A stretch of DNA of 64,000 bases from positions 25,905,021 to 25,969,020 of the forward strand of contig JARCOQ010000008.1 of the NCBI GenBank assembly GCA_029207755.1, given 5' to 3'. Of the stretch, positions 30,086 through 44,900 are shown piece by piece (within the stretch, counting starts at the first letter, position 1; each line of letters begins with the position of its first letter). A model generated the notes under the pieces. That model made no database searches. It saw only the letters and a program-made list of their open reading frames with translations, and was not told the origin of the DNA. Origin of the DNA: Chamaea fasciata. Taxonomy: Eukaryota; Chordata; Aves; Passeriformes; Sylviidae. The position numbers and the translations under genes are program-made.

Positions 30086-33000
30086 CTGTTAAACGAAAAA
30101 CGATTGAACGGGAGGTTAACAGCAAAACATTTCCAACAAGCAGGGAACAAAAAACACAACTGAAATCTAACATTTTACTGCAGTGGACAGAGAATCAGCA
30201 GGACCCCAGGCTCCAAAGTGGGCACTTCATTATGAACATCAATTGGTCTGTCTTCATTAAAGGTCAGTGTGCCCTACAAAGATGTTTCTCCCTGAACCAG
30301 CTCAAGCAGACACTACACTACCTGCTGAGCAAGAGTGAAACTAGAAGCTTCCTGGGAAGCACAGGCAACCTTCAGCTTTTTCTGTTACCAGGTATCTGCA
30401 TAAAATTAGATACCTTTCAACTGGATTTGTCCCTGAGAGAAAACATAGAGTAATGTGGCTTATGGGGGTAACATTCACCTTTTGGCTGAGAGCACAGCCC
30501 ATGCTGTTGTAACAACAAAGGGAAGCAGAGAACTGCAGCTGATGAGCTTGCACAAACTCACCATGAGCAGAAAGCACAATCTCTTGCCAGAAAGTTAAAC
30601 TGAGAGTATGTTCTTACCACCCAGCTGGAAGTCAGATCATTCAGTTCTCAGATTTTTCTGCATATAAGTTGAGTGATGCCCTACTTGGATGATGGTACAG
30701 AACGCCATATGACTTGGCATCTGTAGTTAACTCTAAATATTGATGCTTTTTCCATGCTGGGGAGCACATTCTCATTTCCTTCATTGCATTTACTGGCAGA
30801 GCAAGGGATTGTGTAGGTGGCAGAAAGCAGAATCTAGGCTTAAGCACAACCTGCACCCTACAACCCAGCTCACAATCAGCATTGAAGTTGGCATAATGAG
30901 AACATCACACTTAGGAGCAATTAGCTTCCAGGGAGGCTTTTTCCCAGTTGGTTCTGGTATAGCAATGGGCAAGGTAGAAAGGACAATCTAAATGGCCAAT
31001 TTGCTGAGCTGACACAGAGTTAAAGACAAACTCTTCAGTGAGAATTCACATGGCTGAGCCCTGCACATGTCCAACACTATTAGTAAGAGTGTCAAGTCAC
31101 ATCCAGAAAATTTCCTCTTTATCAAAGACTCTGCTTGCCTAGGGAGAATACAAGTTACTGACAGGGCAAAAAATTTCAGGCAGCAATTTTCAATCATTTG
31201 ATGAGAAGGAGATTTCGATCTCACTTGCAGAAACACGCAGACAGTTACAGAGGAAGAAGTGAGATCTAGGCAATAGATTTCTATTTTGTTATTTATGCTT
31301 CATCAGGGAAACCCTAGATAGCAATGACTCATTTATTTTCTAAGCTGATCTTAAAAACTGTGCATTTAAAGATTTGGATGGCGTTACCACATTCCCTGGC
31401 CTGAGTTCTCAGGCAGAGCCTGAGCTTTCCAGTAACTCCCTAATGCACTGGCATGATGAGCCCAATAGCTCTGTGGACACTACAACGCATTGCAGTCAAA
31501 ATATTTTTCACTGAGCTACAAATATCCCCCAGATTACTTCAACAGAATGCTAATAGGTGTATAAAAATCCTAAATGGACTATCTGTGCAAAGACACTTAG
31601 ATGATTTAATGGATTGTCATTATGGAAGCATTCAAATGAAAGGCAAGTAAGAACAACCATCTGGAGACTGTCTAAAGAGGTCTGTTCCAAGACCTGGCTG
31701 CTAGTCACAGAGAAATTAACTTGCATTAACTGTAAGGACAGTTAACACACAGCAAACCACACATTCACTCACAACTCTCTCATCATTTCTGTGATGGCAA
31801 ACAGAAAGTTTGCTCGTAGGTCTGCAATTCTGTGGTTCTTACTGACTTCAGGGAGCTGCTTGTGGACCCTCGGAGTTGGAGCTCAAAGAAACATTGCTGC
31901 AATGTGTGATACACAAAAGACAGAGTAAAATGATAAGAAATACTACAAATTTATTGCTTGAAATGCTTGTCCCAGTGGTTGTAATCACAGTGAACACTGT
32001 TGCACAATACCCTGCAGAGTCCTGCACTTATATTGCTTCCAACACAATATACCTCAATGACTTCGTAACAGACATCTTGTACATCTCAAAGTAGCAATCC
32101 TTATCAGCCAGTCCCTCTGTTTGCTTTTGCTCTCTCAAGGCAATATTGACAAGGACAGAGTGGATTTTTCAGAAGCAGTTGAGGGTGAGTTAACTTTCCT
32201 CTCACAAAAGCTGACAGAAGTTTAACTTCTACCTTAACTGAAATATCTACTAAAAAGACCAACATCAAGTTGCTGATAATGTGAGACATAAAACCAGGAG
32301 ATGATAGAATAAACTGGTTGCTGAAATTCCAGGTGGGCTGCCAAAAGCACCTCCCTACTGAGAGTTCTGAACATAATTTTAAGAAAATACAATAAAATCC
32401 ATGCTCACAATAGTGGCTACAGTGCTGCTCAGGAAGTAGAGCAGCCTAATGCTCTAGTTGTATAGTAGTTAACACTGCTGTACTTTCCAGGCTGTGCATC
32501 AAGAAAGGTGCCATGTGGGTACCTGAAAACGCAAAAGCACCAAGAGCTAGCAATTTAGAAGCAAAGAAGGATTACTAGGAAAAGCTAATTAAAAATAGCA
32601 TAGCACAAAATGTCCTCCCAAAAAAGCTGTTGGAAATATAATTAATTGACATGTTTGAAATGAGGTTGGACAAGGTATCAGCAAACATACTGTAGGCAGC
32701 CAGCACTCATTAACAAGCATTGGACAGGCAGTATGACAGGTCTTCCTCTTATCTTCCTCTACCATTGTTTATCAATTTCCAGGAGTCTTGTTATCATTAC
32801 GGCTGCACACAGCTCTCCTGAGATCTGAACTCTGACATTCTAGACCTGCTTTTCTCCACAGGATCATTTAGAAATAAGTTAACCTGTTTTCCATCCTCTA
32901 GTTTACAAAAGGAAAGGAAAAACAAATCAAGTTTCTTACTGTATTCAAAATAATTCCGATTTATAAAGTACATCAGAACAGAGTTAAGAAAGTTATAGCA

Positions 33001-34192
33001 GAAGAGAAGAATTCTGATGTTACATTTCACAGATTTCCTACTCTACACATGACTACTCTGTTAGGCTTAATACTTATACAGATCAAATCTATGCTTTAGT
33101 GGGCACTTCAAAGTTTCCCTCTGTGCTTCACCTTTGAAGTAAAGGTGACCATCAGTCCAGCTTCTCAAAAAAGATCTGTGTTTTTCTCGTTGATCTAGTG
33201 ACAGGAAAGTCACAGCCACCAGCAAGCAAACCTCGGATCAAAAGGGCAGCTCAACACAACACAGATACAAAAGAGCTGGTGGCAACAAGGTGAGAAGAGG
33301 AAAAGGAGGAGAAATTTATTCCACCATTCCAGTCATGCTTTTTCCCACTTCCCAGGGGAAGAGTAAGTACTTCCATTTTAGAAAGCAGCACGTGAGTTGT
33401 GGAGGGGCAAGGGAATGCATACAAAGCCAAACACAACCTGCTACAAGAAAAAAGGATTACATTCACATCACAGTAAAAAACCCTCAAAAAAACCAAGTTC
33501 CTTCTTTCAAAAGGACACCCTTTTGTTCAAATGCAGCAGATAAGACTGAAAATTATTTAAATTTTAAATTACTTTGGACAGAGTAGAAGAGCCAACAGTG
33601 CTCCCTCCTGCATCTCCACTGGTTGAGAGAGAAGTTACTAAGAGCTGGAGGGCAGTAAATCCTTGAACCACTCCAAGACAATAGTAAGACCTTTGCATCT
33701 GCTTCCACGGATCAGAAAAGCACTCAAAAATAATCCCAGCATTTCTTCTGAAGACCATCACCTTTCAGATCAGCCTTTGGGGTTTGTTCAAACCCCAGTT
33801 TCTCCATCTCAAACTTGGCAACAATTAGGAAAAAATCATTCTGTTTTCTCAACTTCACTTGCACAAGTTTAGCTGGGGCTGCTTCCAAAATATCACTGCC
33901 TGCCACAGAATGAGGTCAAGGCATTCTACCCTCTCTACTCAACTGACAGGTCCTCTGAAGGTTCCTGACAGTGATCTGTGATCTGGCACTTCAGGCAGGT
34001 TCAGGACCCGTGTAAGACACATAGCTCCCTTCTGAACATGCCCACAGATCCCTCCAGCAAACACCACAGCAGCTGTCTGCACCTTGGATCTGTGTTTGGC
34101 ATTTGCCTTTAGAGGCACACCTCCACACAACTAATGCTCACAGCTTTTGAAAATGGGGCTTCAAATACTTGTTCCTGTTTCACAATGCAAGG

Positions 34193-34238
34193 ATTTTTAT
34201 TTAATCTTCACTCTGATTTTTATTGAATCTTCGCTCTG
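34193..34238. repeat. 23-bp tandem duplication
   Basis: Two adjacent 23-base copies (34193-34215 and 34216-34238) differ at only two positions. The shared core is atttttatt-aatcttc-ctctg. Confidence 0.9.
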
Positions 34239-36893
34239 TTTTGTTTACGTTTTTACACAATGACACTGTAACCACAGATGCAAACCGAGCTGAGTGCCTC
34301 TATGTCCTTCTAGTCACTTCCATGCCTGGAAACCATTAAGTTACATAGATAAAGTTCTCTTCTCATGTATTTCAACTATGAAGTTATCATTATATTTTTA
34401 TATCTGTCCATACTACACATCTTTTTCCTGTTTACTCCATTTAATGAGCTCTCCTTGCGCTTGTGAATCTGCAATGAGAATTACAAAGCTGTTGTCTAGG
34501 CATAGGTTACTGTTTATTTTTGTCTTCTATTACTCCATTCTACTCTTTTATTACTTTCTCAGCTTGGTAAAATTTCAAACTAAACACAAGCTGGAAGTCA
34601 TTCAAAACCAAGTAGGAGACTGCAGCCACATCTTCTATTGTATAATGTGGAATAGTTTAATGCAGCCTTGAAAAGCAGATTTCCTAAATGCTTGTTAAAT
34701 TATTTCCATAATTCAAAGGTGACAATGCTTTAATTTCAGGGTAATGCTACAGCTTTATGACTTCACAGTTTTATTTAATGGTTCAATTCACTAGGATATT
34801 ATGCTGTCTGCTTTTGGCCCTAGGAGATGCTTTTACAGCATGGGACTGCAATGCATTAAGCACATTTTAGACTCTCTGTTTAGCCTAGCCCATAGTTCTA
34901 TCATCTTGCTGGAAACCTCCAAGTTGCTTTTGACGGCACACAAATTAAATTGTGGGAAATTAGAGCAGCTGGAAAACTGGCTTTCAATGAATTCTGTATT
35001 GTCTAATTCTCATTTTTATTCTTCAACTTGAAATATCCCTGTAGAGCACATTCCACCCATACAAACTGCATCATTCCTTTGTGATTTAGGAGGTTTTTCA
35101 CAAAACAAGATTATTCAGACTGATTAAATTGCCAACAAGCCAAACATATGGTAAATGCTACATGAGAGAAAAAAATAACTCTCAGAGCTCATACAATGCA
35201 TTTGCTTCATGGTGCTCCACACTGAATGCCAAATTTTATCCAGAATGCTATACCTATAACTAAAAGAACCACCACAAAAAGGACAAGACATTCCTTCTTA
35301 AACACTGCTCTGCTCTAAGCTGCAGTGGCAGGTGAACCCAGCTGCTCCCTGGGTTGCACTCCCTCCAAAGGATATTAAAACACCTATTTCTTTTCACAGA
35401 CAGCTTTAATTCACTGATTCCAAATAAGTGTTTTCTGAGTCTTCTCTGAAAGAATCTCATTACTGTTTTTATATCCACTTTTATTTTTCTGCTGGCTGAC
35501 CCAGCAATAAATGCTTCTGAAGGTTGTTTCCTGCTCATCTGCTTCCTCCTGAGTTCTGATTCAGCCATGTCCATCCAGTGCAGAAGCACAGCAATGCATT
35601 CAAGGCAATTCTCAGCAGAATGACCATGCCAGATGTCTCTGATGGATGACAACATAACCCCACTTTTGTGACATCTTGCACCCTCCTCCCCCATGTTGTG
35701 CTGAAGCCCAGAGCTGGCAAACCACTGTCCTGCCTACTTCCTGATGATCCTCCATTTCAGTAGTTCCTTAACAGAGGGTATCTGAAAATGAGCAGTGAGA
35801 AATTTTCCTCTCCAAAAACTGAAGAGGCAGTCACTGATCTACCTTGTAGTGCACGGTGGACACTTCTCCACTCACTGCACTCTGCCTCAGTCTCCTTCAT
35901 CTAGGGTGAGTGTTGACAGACTCAAATCAGGTTTCTGCTGTTTCACATGTCTTGATACCTGCATGAGCCTGGCAGACAAGAAGAAGAGCCCACAGCAAAC
36001 CTGCTGTTCTTCAGTTGCCATACCAGGAGGGTTGGGTGATACCTGCAGGGCTGCAGCAGGGCAGGAGATGCCCATGTCTGGGGCAAATGGGTCCACCCCT
36101 TGAAACCAAGACAACTGGAGTGACTTGGACAGAGACACAGTTTACTTCTAACTTCTGAGCACTGCAGATGAAGCAGGAGAGGGATTAATTTGCAGTAAAC
36201 TTTTGTTAAAAGGTAATGGCTAGAGAAAAATACCTAGTTACATTCTTCAGTATTAGAACTTCCTTAGGGGACACCTACTAGTGTGACAGTGAAGGCAGCC
36301 TTCAGGACTTCTGCCGTGATGCTCATTCAAAAAACAACAATTTCATTGTAAGCAGCAAGGCAGCTGCTGACAGCACAATGCCTTTGACATAATATTCACA
36401 TTAAAGATTTTTTCATTCTGTAAGGTTTGGGAAGAATATTTAATGAAAATTCAAAAGAGAAACATGTCAATTGTCAAAACTACAGTGTGCCAAAAGACCT
36501 GCAGTGTTTGAGGGATAAACTGTAAATCTTTAAGAGCTGCCTTTAATCTAAACAGTAGTAAATAATTTGTAAGGAATTTCCAGTTGTTGTTTTCTCTTGT
36601 GATAAAGTCAATCATAACTACAGACAGTAAGCTACAGGGTAGAGGGATTTTGACTATTTAAATTGTTGTTGCAAAATCCTGTAGCAGCAGGTATCAAAAG
36701 CAGAACTAAGGGCATGACCTCCTTCTCTGTGGTCTTCCTCCAGCCTGCCCAGGGGCAGCCCTCCTTTTCACAAGAGAATTTCCCAAGTCCAAAAGAAATG
36801 CAAGAAGGGCTGAATACACAGTGACTCCTGCATCCGTGTAATTGCTATACAAAGTAAAAGGAGATGGTGTCTTATGGAAAATAGAGGATTTAT

Positions 36894-36934
36894 ATAAGCA
36901 GATGAATATATAAGGAATTACATAAGCAGATGAA
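36894..36934. repeat. Short direct repeat, 28-base period
   Basis: The 13-base word ataagcagatgaa occurs at 36894-36906 and 36922-36934. Confidence 0.8.
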
Positions 36935-39194
36935 CTGAGATTCACATGTGTAAACAAGGGGAAAGATGGATGTCATGGACAACAATACAGTTGCTTGTTT
37001 TAGGACCATCAATGGGGATATGTACTATATGGAAGAATAAAAATTTTAATCATTGTTAGCTGAATTAAAAAAAAAGGACACAATTTAAAAAGAAAATTTA
37101 GCATAACTTTGACAATCTGCTTCACATCTTATTAGAATCCCTTACTTTTTTGAGATTTAGACACAGTTTCTATACAGTTTTTTGAGACAGAGAAAATAAA
37201 ATTTCCTTTGTCCTGCATGAGAGAAATTAGCAGTGTTTGCACTTTGAGATGAGACTACAAAACAGAAATTATCTGCAACAAGTAGAGATATATTTTTGTT
37301 AATTTTTTTTTTCACCGTGGCAGTTTCAAAAACAGATCTTAGACCAGCAGCAAGACCTGAGATAAGGTTGCATCTTTCCCCAAACTGCAGTCCTGGAAGA
37401 AAAAAAAGGAAAGAAAGGAAAGGCAAACTATTTGAAGACTGGAAAAATATCTAGCAAAGATAAACTGAACCATTGATCTAGTCATGGCTATTTCTAAGCA
37501 TAACTGATTTGATAGCCCAGGGTCTGAATACTGTAAAACAGCATCAGTAGAGAAGTACAGTGACAAGATGACTCAAATGTAGTGTAAGCAAATCTTTCAA
37601 ATTTCAAGGGTAAAATTTATGCAGAAGGAGATGAGAAAAGGTCATTTGACTTTTCAAACAGGATAGCAAAACAAGCACATAGAGGTAGATTGCACGTCTA
37701 TAGGCTCTGTCCTGGAGAACATGGTTATTAGCATTTAAGTAGTACTCCAGACAGCCCAATAGATTTCTAAGCAGCATGAAAAAAATAAGCATCACAATGA
37801 CAGAAAGACTGCCAGATCTGAGGTTCACAAGGTCTATCAGTCATCTTTTCTATTGACTGTTATGAATCTTCAACTAAGATTAATTCAAGTAGGCTATCGA
37901 ACAACCAGCCTACAACAAAAATCTTTCCCAGCCCTGGTGGCTGTTCATTACCCCAAAACATGACACAATACATCCTTTCTGCACTTCATGTCAAAAAGGT
38001 GTGGCTATAGACCCCCATGGATGACTGGAGACCCAGGAAAAGCAAGCACAGCTAGCCCACATTCCCATGTGGATGGCCCTGGAAAAATGCCAGATGTGTT
38101 CCCACATGACTCAATGCAACCACCCCAATTTAATAATCCCTGCATGGCTCCATTCACATCCTCATGGAATGGGATGGTGTCCACCTACACCCAGTCATGG
38201 TTTGGGCACACGTTGGTTCACTTCCTCATGCACAGATGCATATTTGGTGTGGATTCCTCAGGGTTTCTTACAAAAGATGAATTTCCCTGTGAAAGTGACT
38301 TTGCTCTGTAGACAACGGGTATATAAGATGAAGAAAACATTATGTTAATAAGGAGCTGTCTTTTCCTCTTAGATTTAGTTTCGAGGTTTTTGTCTTTCAC
38401 TGTCATTGAACTGTCTCTCTTCTCCTATAGTAAGAAAATGCAAATGAGCATTGCTTCTGTCAGTCAGGCCCGTTCACTTTGAGTCTTCCCATTCTAAATA
38501 GTCCTGGATTATTTACTTTTAACCTCTCTTTGTACAGATATCTTTCTATGCCTTTAATTAGATATATTAGTGTTCCTGACAACCTCCTATTTCAACAACA
38601 TATTTTACCTTTTATAGAAGTAAACAGCCCCCCAGGTAAGATCCTTTTAAAGTGCTTCTTCTCCCTTCTTGACCAATAAGCATGTTATTAAATAGTAGCA
38701 TGTCATCTACAGTTTTTGTCACCTTGCTTTTTCAGCCACTTCTTCAGTGGATAAGTACATTTACCCACTCTATTATCAGCTATTCATCAGATATTTTGTG
38801 ACACTACTGTTAAATTTCCTGCCATGCTGAAAATTGACTTTATATTTTTTATACTTTTTTCATCCCTGTAACATTTCCTTTCTCTTATCTCTCTCCCTCT
38901 TTGTATAACTGTCCAATTCCCTCTCAACACACACAAATACAATTTTCTGCTTTATTCGGAATTTCTATTCAGTAGTGGGCTGCTAAAGTTGACAGGCTAA
39001 AGAGAAACCACTGCAAAAATAAACACAGTAAACTAACTTGTAATGTTGATATTTCCATATCCACATCAGACACTGGATACCTATGACCAGACACCAATAT
39101 GCAAGAAACCTGGTGTTTATCTGCCCCAGCTAATAACTGGCTACAAACAAGTTCCCTATCTGAATCCCTTCAATTAAACAGGTAAAAAATGCTG

Positions 39195-39258
39195 TTAGAA
39201 AGAACCTTAAAAAAATAGAAAGAACTTAAATTAGAATTAGAAAGAATTTAAAAAAATG
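39195..39258. repeat. Degenerate tandem repeat of ttagaaagaa/ttaaaaaaat
   Basis: About three imperfect copies of a unit combining tagaaagaa with a ttaaaaaaat-type A run. Confidence 0.65.
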
Positions 39259-41834
39259 TAAGTGAACATTAAGAAAAAACACTTTTCTTTAAATGCAATG
39301 ATGCTGCTCATTTCTGATGGTCTGATTTCTTCTTTGAATTCATCCTTTACAGATTAAAGGCACTGTAATTCCCAGAAGGCATTAGCTCTCTGCACCTCCA
39401 CTTTTAAAAACACTAAATGAGTCATTGCCCTGAATTTTCCATTCCACCTTCAAATTCTTCAGCTTGAACACATTTTGGCATAAAAAGGTTACTGCTTCTT
39501 GAACTGTATACAGAAAGAACTGCCAGCCTGAGTAAAATAAAAGCTTTATTTAGCCCAGGAGCCCACCTCTGCCTCTGAGGGTGAAGAGATACCCAAGGAA
39601 GCCAAAAGGTTTTCCTGAAGCTCATTCCCATTTCCCAATGGTCTTTGCCTCACAGATGCCTGAGTGGGAAGCTGCAACCTTCCCTCTGTGTTTACTTGCA
39701 CCTTCTGAATCTATCAGACAAGGCTGGGGCTTTTTCCAGATGGATTTTACTCCCTCTCTTTATCTATCAGCCTCCTTCCTGTCCTATGGTGGTTTCAAGT
39801 TGAATTCACTGCATCAGTAAAAAGCAAGCAAACAAAAAACTCCAAAAGCCTGCTATGTAATCATTCAAGTGTCCCTTAGCTCGTCTATGATGAAAAAGAA
39901 TCAATTTCTATGTGTTTTCTCTATGCTGCACATGATCTCCATGCTCTCCTGTGACAGTTACCCCCAACCATCTTTTTAATTTGTTTAGTCTCCCCACACA
40001 TGGAAGCCGTCTACATTCATGACCACCCACGTTTTCCCATTCACAGGAGGTCTGGTACAGATTTATGTCACTAAACAATAATATTTTTTCTGTTCCTTGT
40101 ATGTACCTAGTGTAACAACAGAGAATTTAATATTTCGCCTTTCCCTGAATATGGCCTACATTTGGAAAACTAAGCAGAAGCATCATCTAAAAAAGAAGCA
40201 AATTGAGAATCCATCCCTGTGTACACGAAGTAAATTTTTTCCTACTTTGCACTTAATCGATTACTGTAAACAATTTTTATGAGAATAACAATAAGGGAAG
40301 TTCCCAGAGAGAAAAGAAGCTCTTGTGATTAAGGCACCCAAACAATATTTAGTTGAAACAGAAGCATAGGTTTTCCAGGCTAGGAGGTTCTGCCAGTTTT
40401 CCCCACCTCCACTTTTCTCATAACCAATGCTATGAGAATGTCAGCAAGTTCATTACAGATAGAGAGAAAATCAGGTATGTGCCTTCTGGACTTCTGCCAG
40501 GTAAAGTTTATTGGAGGAAAGCAAATGCAAGGTGTTTGTAAAAACCCCAACTTCTTCAGCTGAGATAAAAAGCACTGACAATGTTTTGATCACACATATT
40601 TATATGATAAATAATGAAAATGAGCACATTTCCCATATTGAAGATCAAGGAAGGATATTCAGATAGAAAGGTGAAACTCTGTTTCAATTCTTAAGAGATT
40701 CAACAGTGAAGGAGACACATCTTATTAAATATTTGTTACACTTGAATAAAAAACATACTTAATAGTTAACTTTTGTGCATTTAATTAACATAATAATTGC
40801 TCAATTAAATAAAAATGAAAATTTAATTTGAAGCACTTTAAGTACAAGGAGATTAAAGATAAAATATGAATGTCCTGAGTCCTCAGTTTTCAGCACTGAC
40901 TGTGGAGGTGATATGTGGCAAAGTAGTTCAGCCAGAATTAGCAATTTAGAAAGGGTAATAAAACATTCCTTCATCCGTACCTGGCCACAGGAAGCAAAAA
41001 ATGCCAAACAGGAGATGGTGTGGGAAATTTCACCTCCATTTAAAATATAAAAAGCAGACAGAGAGCCCTACCATCTATCCCCATCCACAGTAAGGGCCAT
41101 GTTATCTTTTCTCAGGCTCTTGGCTTGACAGTCCTATGTACAAAACAGGACCCACTTATGGGAAGAATTTGCCAGACAGGTCTGTTCATTTGAAACAATT
41201 CTTATTTCAATCCTATGGAACTGTAAGGTAAGGAATTCTCAACAAACAGGTCACCTTGCTAGGCTCTTGCTCTGCTACTCATCTCTTTGGTGTCCCTTCT
41301 CCTAAGATCATCATGCATTCTCCTTCATACAAATACCAGGGACAATCAAGGCTTCCAATCTATGGAATGGCAAAGGAAGCACACTTGTACGAGGGGATGC
41401 ATTGCTGCCTTCGTCAGACTAGAAGGGTTTATAGCTAGCTCAGTGAGAGGAATTTAATAATTCCTAGGTCTCATATTCTAATAAAGCAGAGGAACCATTC
41501 AATTACAAAAGAATGGTTTGGATTCTAAGTTTCTACCTCTTTAGTAGAAAACAAACATCTCATCAAAAGTTATGATACTATGAAGTGCCCTTTAAAAGGT
41601 GCAGAAATTGTTGTACATATCATTTAGCAAGGCAAGTCCTTCAAACTTATTTTAAAAATCACTTTTACATGGATCTTATTTAAGGAAACATCTCAAAGTG
41701 AAACCTTGGTTAAAACTTCCCTGCTTCTTCCCCACTACTGAGCCGCATTATTGACATGTCTATCATTCTACTCCGACCACCTCTAATCAAATTAGACCCG
41801 ACATCAGGCAGCCAAGTCAAGGTTAGGTCATTAC

Positions 41835-41954
41835 CTGTTATATTGCAAAAAACACGGAGTGGTCCCAGTGGTCCACTTCCATCAGAATCGATGTAGAAGA
41901 AACCTGATGTCTTCCCTTGGTGTCGATAAGCCTCGCAGGATTGTTCATAGACAG
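41835..41954 (-). CDS. CNTNAP5: CNTNAP5 exon B: start of fibrinogen-like domain
   Basis: This 120-nt coding exon begins the fibrinogen-like domain of the Caspr protein. It starts with two bases that complete a serine codon, then 39 codons beginning [17 protein letters not shown] and including the hallmark [20 protein letters not shown], and ends on G in phase 1. Two cysteines (SCEA and FCNI) match the conserved pair at the domain start, and NIT is a glycosylation sequon. On the minus strand the acceptor is preceded by a pyrimidine-rich stretch ending cttttgaag, and the donor is gtaatg, usable but lacking G at +5. Both ends are in phase 1, so the exon is a symmetrical cassette; splicing around it alone would nevertheless create a stop (see findings). 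The family assignment is very secure. Confidence 0.95.
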
Positions 41955-44900
41955 CTTCAAAAGAAAGAGAGAGTGATTGCCTCACAGACAGACAGAACAC
42001 AGACAGACCCGTTTTATACATGAATTCTGTGTCAATTATTGTCATAACATACCCTGTTAGCACACAGCTGAATAACATGTGAAATCTTACTGCATTTGGG
42101 CCTGAATCCATACTCAAAATCAGATATTTTTTAACTAATTCTTTGAACTTAATACAGGGTGGCTTTAAAGATACAGTTACTTGCTTAATTTTGGATTGAA
42201 GTAAATAAATAAAGGGATATGAGCTTTCAAATGTGACACATCTAGTTCTGGAGGGATACAGATATTCATCCATTTATGGTGTTCTAAAAACATACCTACA
42301 TACACACAGGTACACATGATTTACACACCCAGGCATACACTTAACTCTTGACAACACAGATATTTTTGCCAGTTCTCACCATCCCTGCAGGATAAGGTTA
42401 GCAGGAAGCATTAAAGCCCTACCATAGTCTATTATGCAAATTAAATCCACTGTCCTCCAGCAGCAAGCTCATACATGGTCCCCAGCCTAGGTGATATTTT
42501 TATGCTTTAGACCTAATTTTATACAACCAACTCTTTGTGCTTATCAACATTCTTCTCTCAGAGTAGCAGTGCCCATGAAAGTCCAAGTGTTTAATAAAAC
42601 AAGTACAGCAGGTCACCGAAAGCAAGAAAAGAAGGAAGAAAACCCAGAGGTCAGTACAATCTGTGTATTTGAGGCATATTTTCAGGAAAGATGTAACTGT
42701 CACTTCATATGGGGCAAGGAAAAAACTCCTGCAGAGAGGCAGTCCAGAGGTATCAGAAAGTCACATGTATGATCCTGGACCTTGAAGAAGAACTTTACAT
42801 CTCATTTCAGGAGAGCTGATTTTTTTTTCTCCCCACCTGCTTAAACACTTTACCTGATTATACTGGCAAAATTATTTTCCATAACAGTTTATGACTGCTG
42901 TGTTGAGGCTGTAAATACAACTGCAAAGTTCCCAATGATTTTCATCTGAAAGGAACTCAGAGACCTTTGCAGATTGATGGCAGGGCCAGCACTTCCTCAC
43001 CACTTCTAAACACAACCCCTGCAGAAGACAGCAACTGCTCCACAGCAGCAGGAATAGCTCCTTACTCCCACTCCTGTGCACACACAGACTCACATCCCTC
43101 CTTTTCCCTCATTCCCTTAAAGAAATTTCTCTAATGAAACTTTCCAAAAGGCATAAATGGTAAGCCCTGAAGTAGCCTTGTCAGAAGAATGATGTAAGAT
43201 ACTTCATCACTTACATATTGGACATTTCTTCACTTCTGCCTACAAAATAGAACCACAGTTCTAGGGGCCCTGGTCCAAACTGACTATGGATTAAAATCAT
43301 CAAATGATTATGGATTCAATCACTTGTACACTCACCAAAATATGCTTTTCCCTTGCACATTTCTTGCCTGACCAGGTATCTTTAGCAGACAGAACACCAC
43401 TGAGTGCTAAACAAGCACAGCACTATCGTTCCCAGGGTTAAGAAGCTGCTTAAGGTACTCAGCACCTGATGAGATAGTGCCTTAATTAGCATCCATGCCA
43501 TAATAAATAGAATTAGGAAAGCTTTTTCCTTACAGCCTGATGTACTCAAGCATGGTAGGAGGCCAGAATATCTCTAAATTCCCACTGTGACAGCTGGCCA
43601 CAAACACATATTAAATTCAAGTTAAATAAAATCCCCAAACCAGAACCTATCCTTCCAGTGTTCACAACCTGAGGGGCTGACAGAGAGTCCCTGAGTTGCA
43701 GAAGTGCTGACAGAAGCAGTGGGCATATGGAGGTCAGCAGAGAGATGGTAACAGGCAATTAAGTAAGCAACCAAGGAATCATGGTTTGAACAATTTGCAA
43801 AGTTCTTAAACTGCAGTTCACTTAGTGAATTTGCTGTCATCGTCATTACAGGACACTTTATCTTGTCTCATTAGGGAATATGCCAATTGCCTCCTCTGAA
43901 TTGTTTGCTGAGTGTTTTTGAAGACAAAGGACGGTGCAAGGGGTAGAGACATAAAACAAATATGTTGTCAGTGAACTGGCACAGCAAATCTCATTCTTCA
44001 TCACAACTTGTTCTTCCTAAGTGTTCTTCTTCTTGACTGTCATTTTGGCTGGAGCCCAGATCTACTTTTTACAAATTAGTAAGGAAAGATGTGAAGATTC
44101 TGCCATTAATAATGTGGGCAGATTCAAACAGAGATGATCTACTCACCTTTAGATGGCCCCTCTGTCACTGTAACTTTAGGGAAAAAAAGGCTATAGAGAG
44201 CTAGAAATAAGGCTAAGGGTGCTCAACTGGTATAAATCTGAAAGGATACACAAGCTTCCATAAAACTACAGTTATGTCTGCCAGAAGGAAATCCATCCTG
44301 GTATGTTTGCCTTTCACTTATTTGAGAAATCCAGCACTACATACTGGGAAGCAGCAGAAGAAATGGGAAAAGGCTATAAACCTCAAGCTCTAGCACATAA
44401 AACATATTCCATCATGATTAGTGAAAAGCGGTTTTGGTAGGCAGTTTATTTCATACCTGCACACAGAGTTTCACATGTCTGTATGTGCAGCATTTGGCAC
44501 TGCACACTTCTGGACTGAAAGTGGATGGGCCATTGATTTTAATTCTCTTTTTTGCTATTTTTTTCTATATATAATGTATCAAGAAGAAAATTTTTTTTGT
44601 TTTTCAGTCACTGGCAGATGCCCCTACAGACATTTTGAGTGCACCAACCATTCCAAGCTCTGTTCAATGCCTTTGAACAGAGATGGTGGCCTGAGATGAT
44701 TGCTTGCTCTGGAATAAAGTTATGCAATTCCATTTGCTGAAAAAGGCCCTATTATGCTAGTAACAACAACTTGAAGCCATTTTATTGGTCCATGAAAGAC
44801 AAGATCTCTTTGCAGTCCTTATTTTCTTTTTGCAATCAGAAATATCATATGAAAGTAAAAACCAGGCAAACAGCTGTGACTGTTAAGACCAGAACCTCAA

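Larger units (their letters stand above)
30086..41834 (-). other. CNTNAP5 intron between exons B and C (11.7 kb)
   Basis: This phase-1 intron has donor gtaatg and acceptor tttaacag on the minus strand. I see no additional exon. It contains a 23-bp tandem duplication (34193-34238), a 28-base-period duplication (36894-36934), a run of ttaaaaaaat/agaaagaa repeats (39195-39258) and otherwise unremarkable AT-rich sequence. A 144-codon ORF at 35260-35694 on the minus strand has no recognisable domain. Confidence 0.85.

Noticed and set aside
29841..30453. Longer ORFs overlapping exon C on both strands
   Set aside because: The minus one runs through the splice sites into intron on both sides; the plus one (30049-30453) is antisense chance. 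Only 29885-30085 is coding.
35260..35694. 144-codon minus-strand ORF in the B-C intron
   Set aside because: It is in the gene's strand, but exons B and C join in phase without it, and it has no similarity to Caspr sequence or any domain I know.
44595..44699. Exon-like segment on the plus strand: T-rich run ending ttttcag followed by an open frame GRCPYRHFECTNHSKLC
   Set aside because: The acceptor context looks good and the cysteines recall an LDL-receptor class A start, but the frame stops soon, has no donor that I can support, and the rest of the LDLa motif (acidic SDE part) is absent. It is on the strand opposite to the gene.
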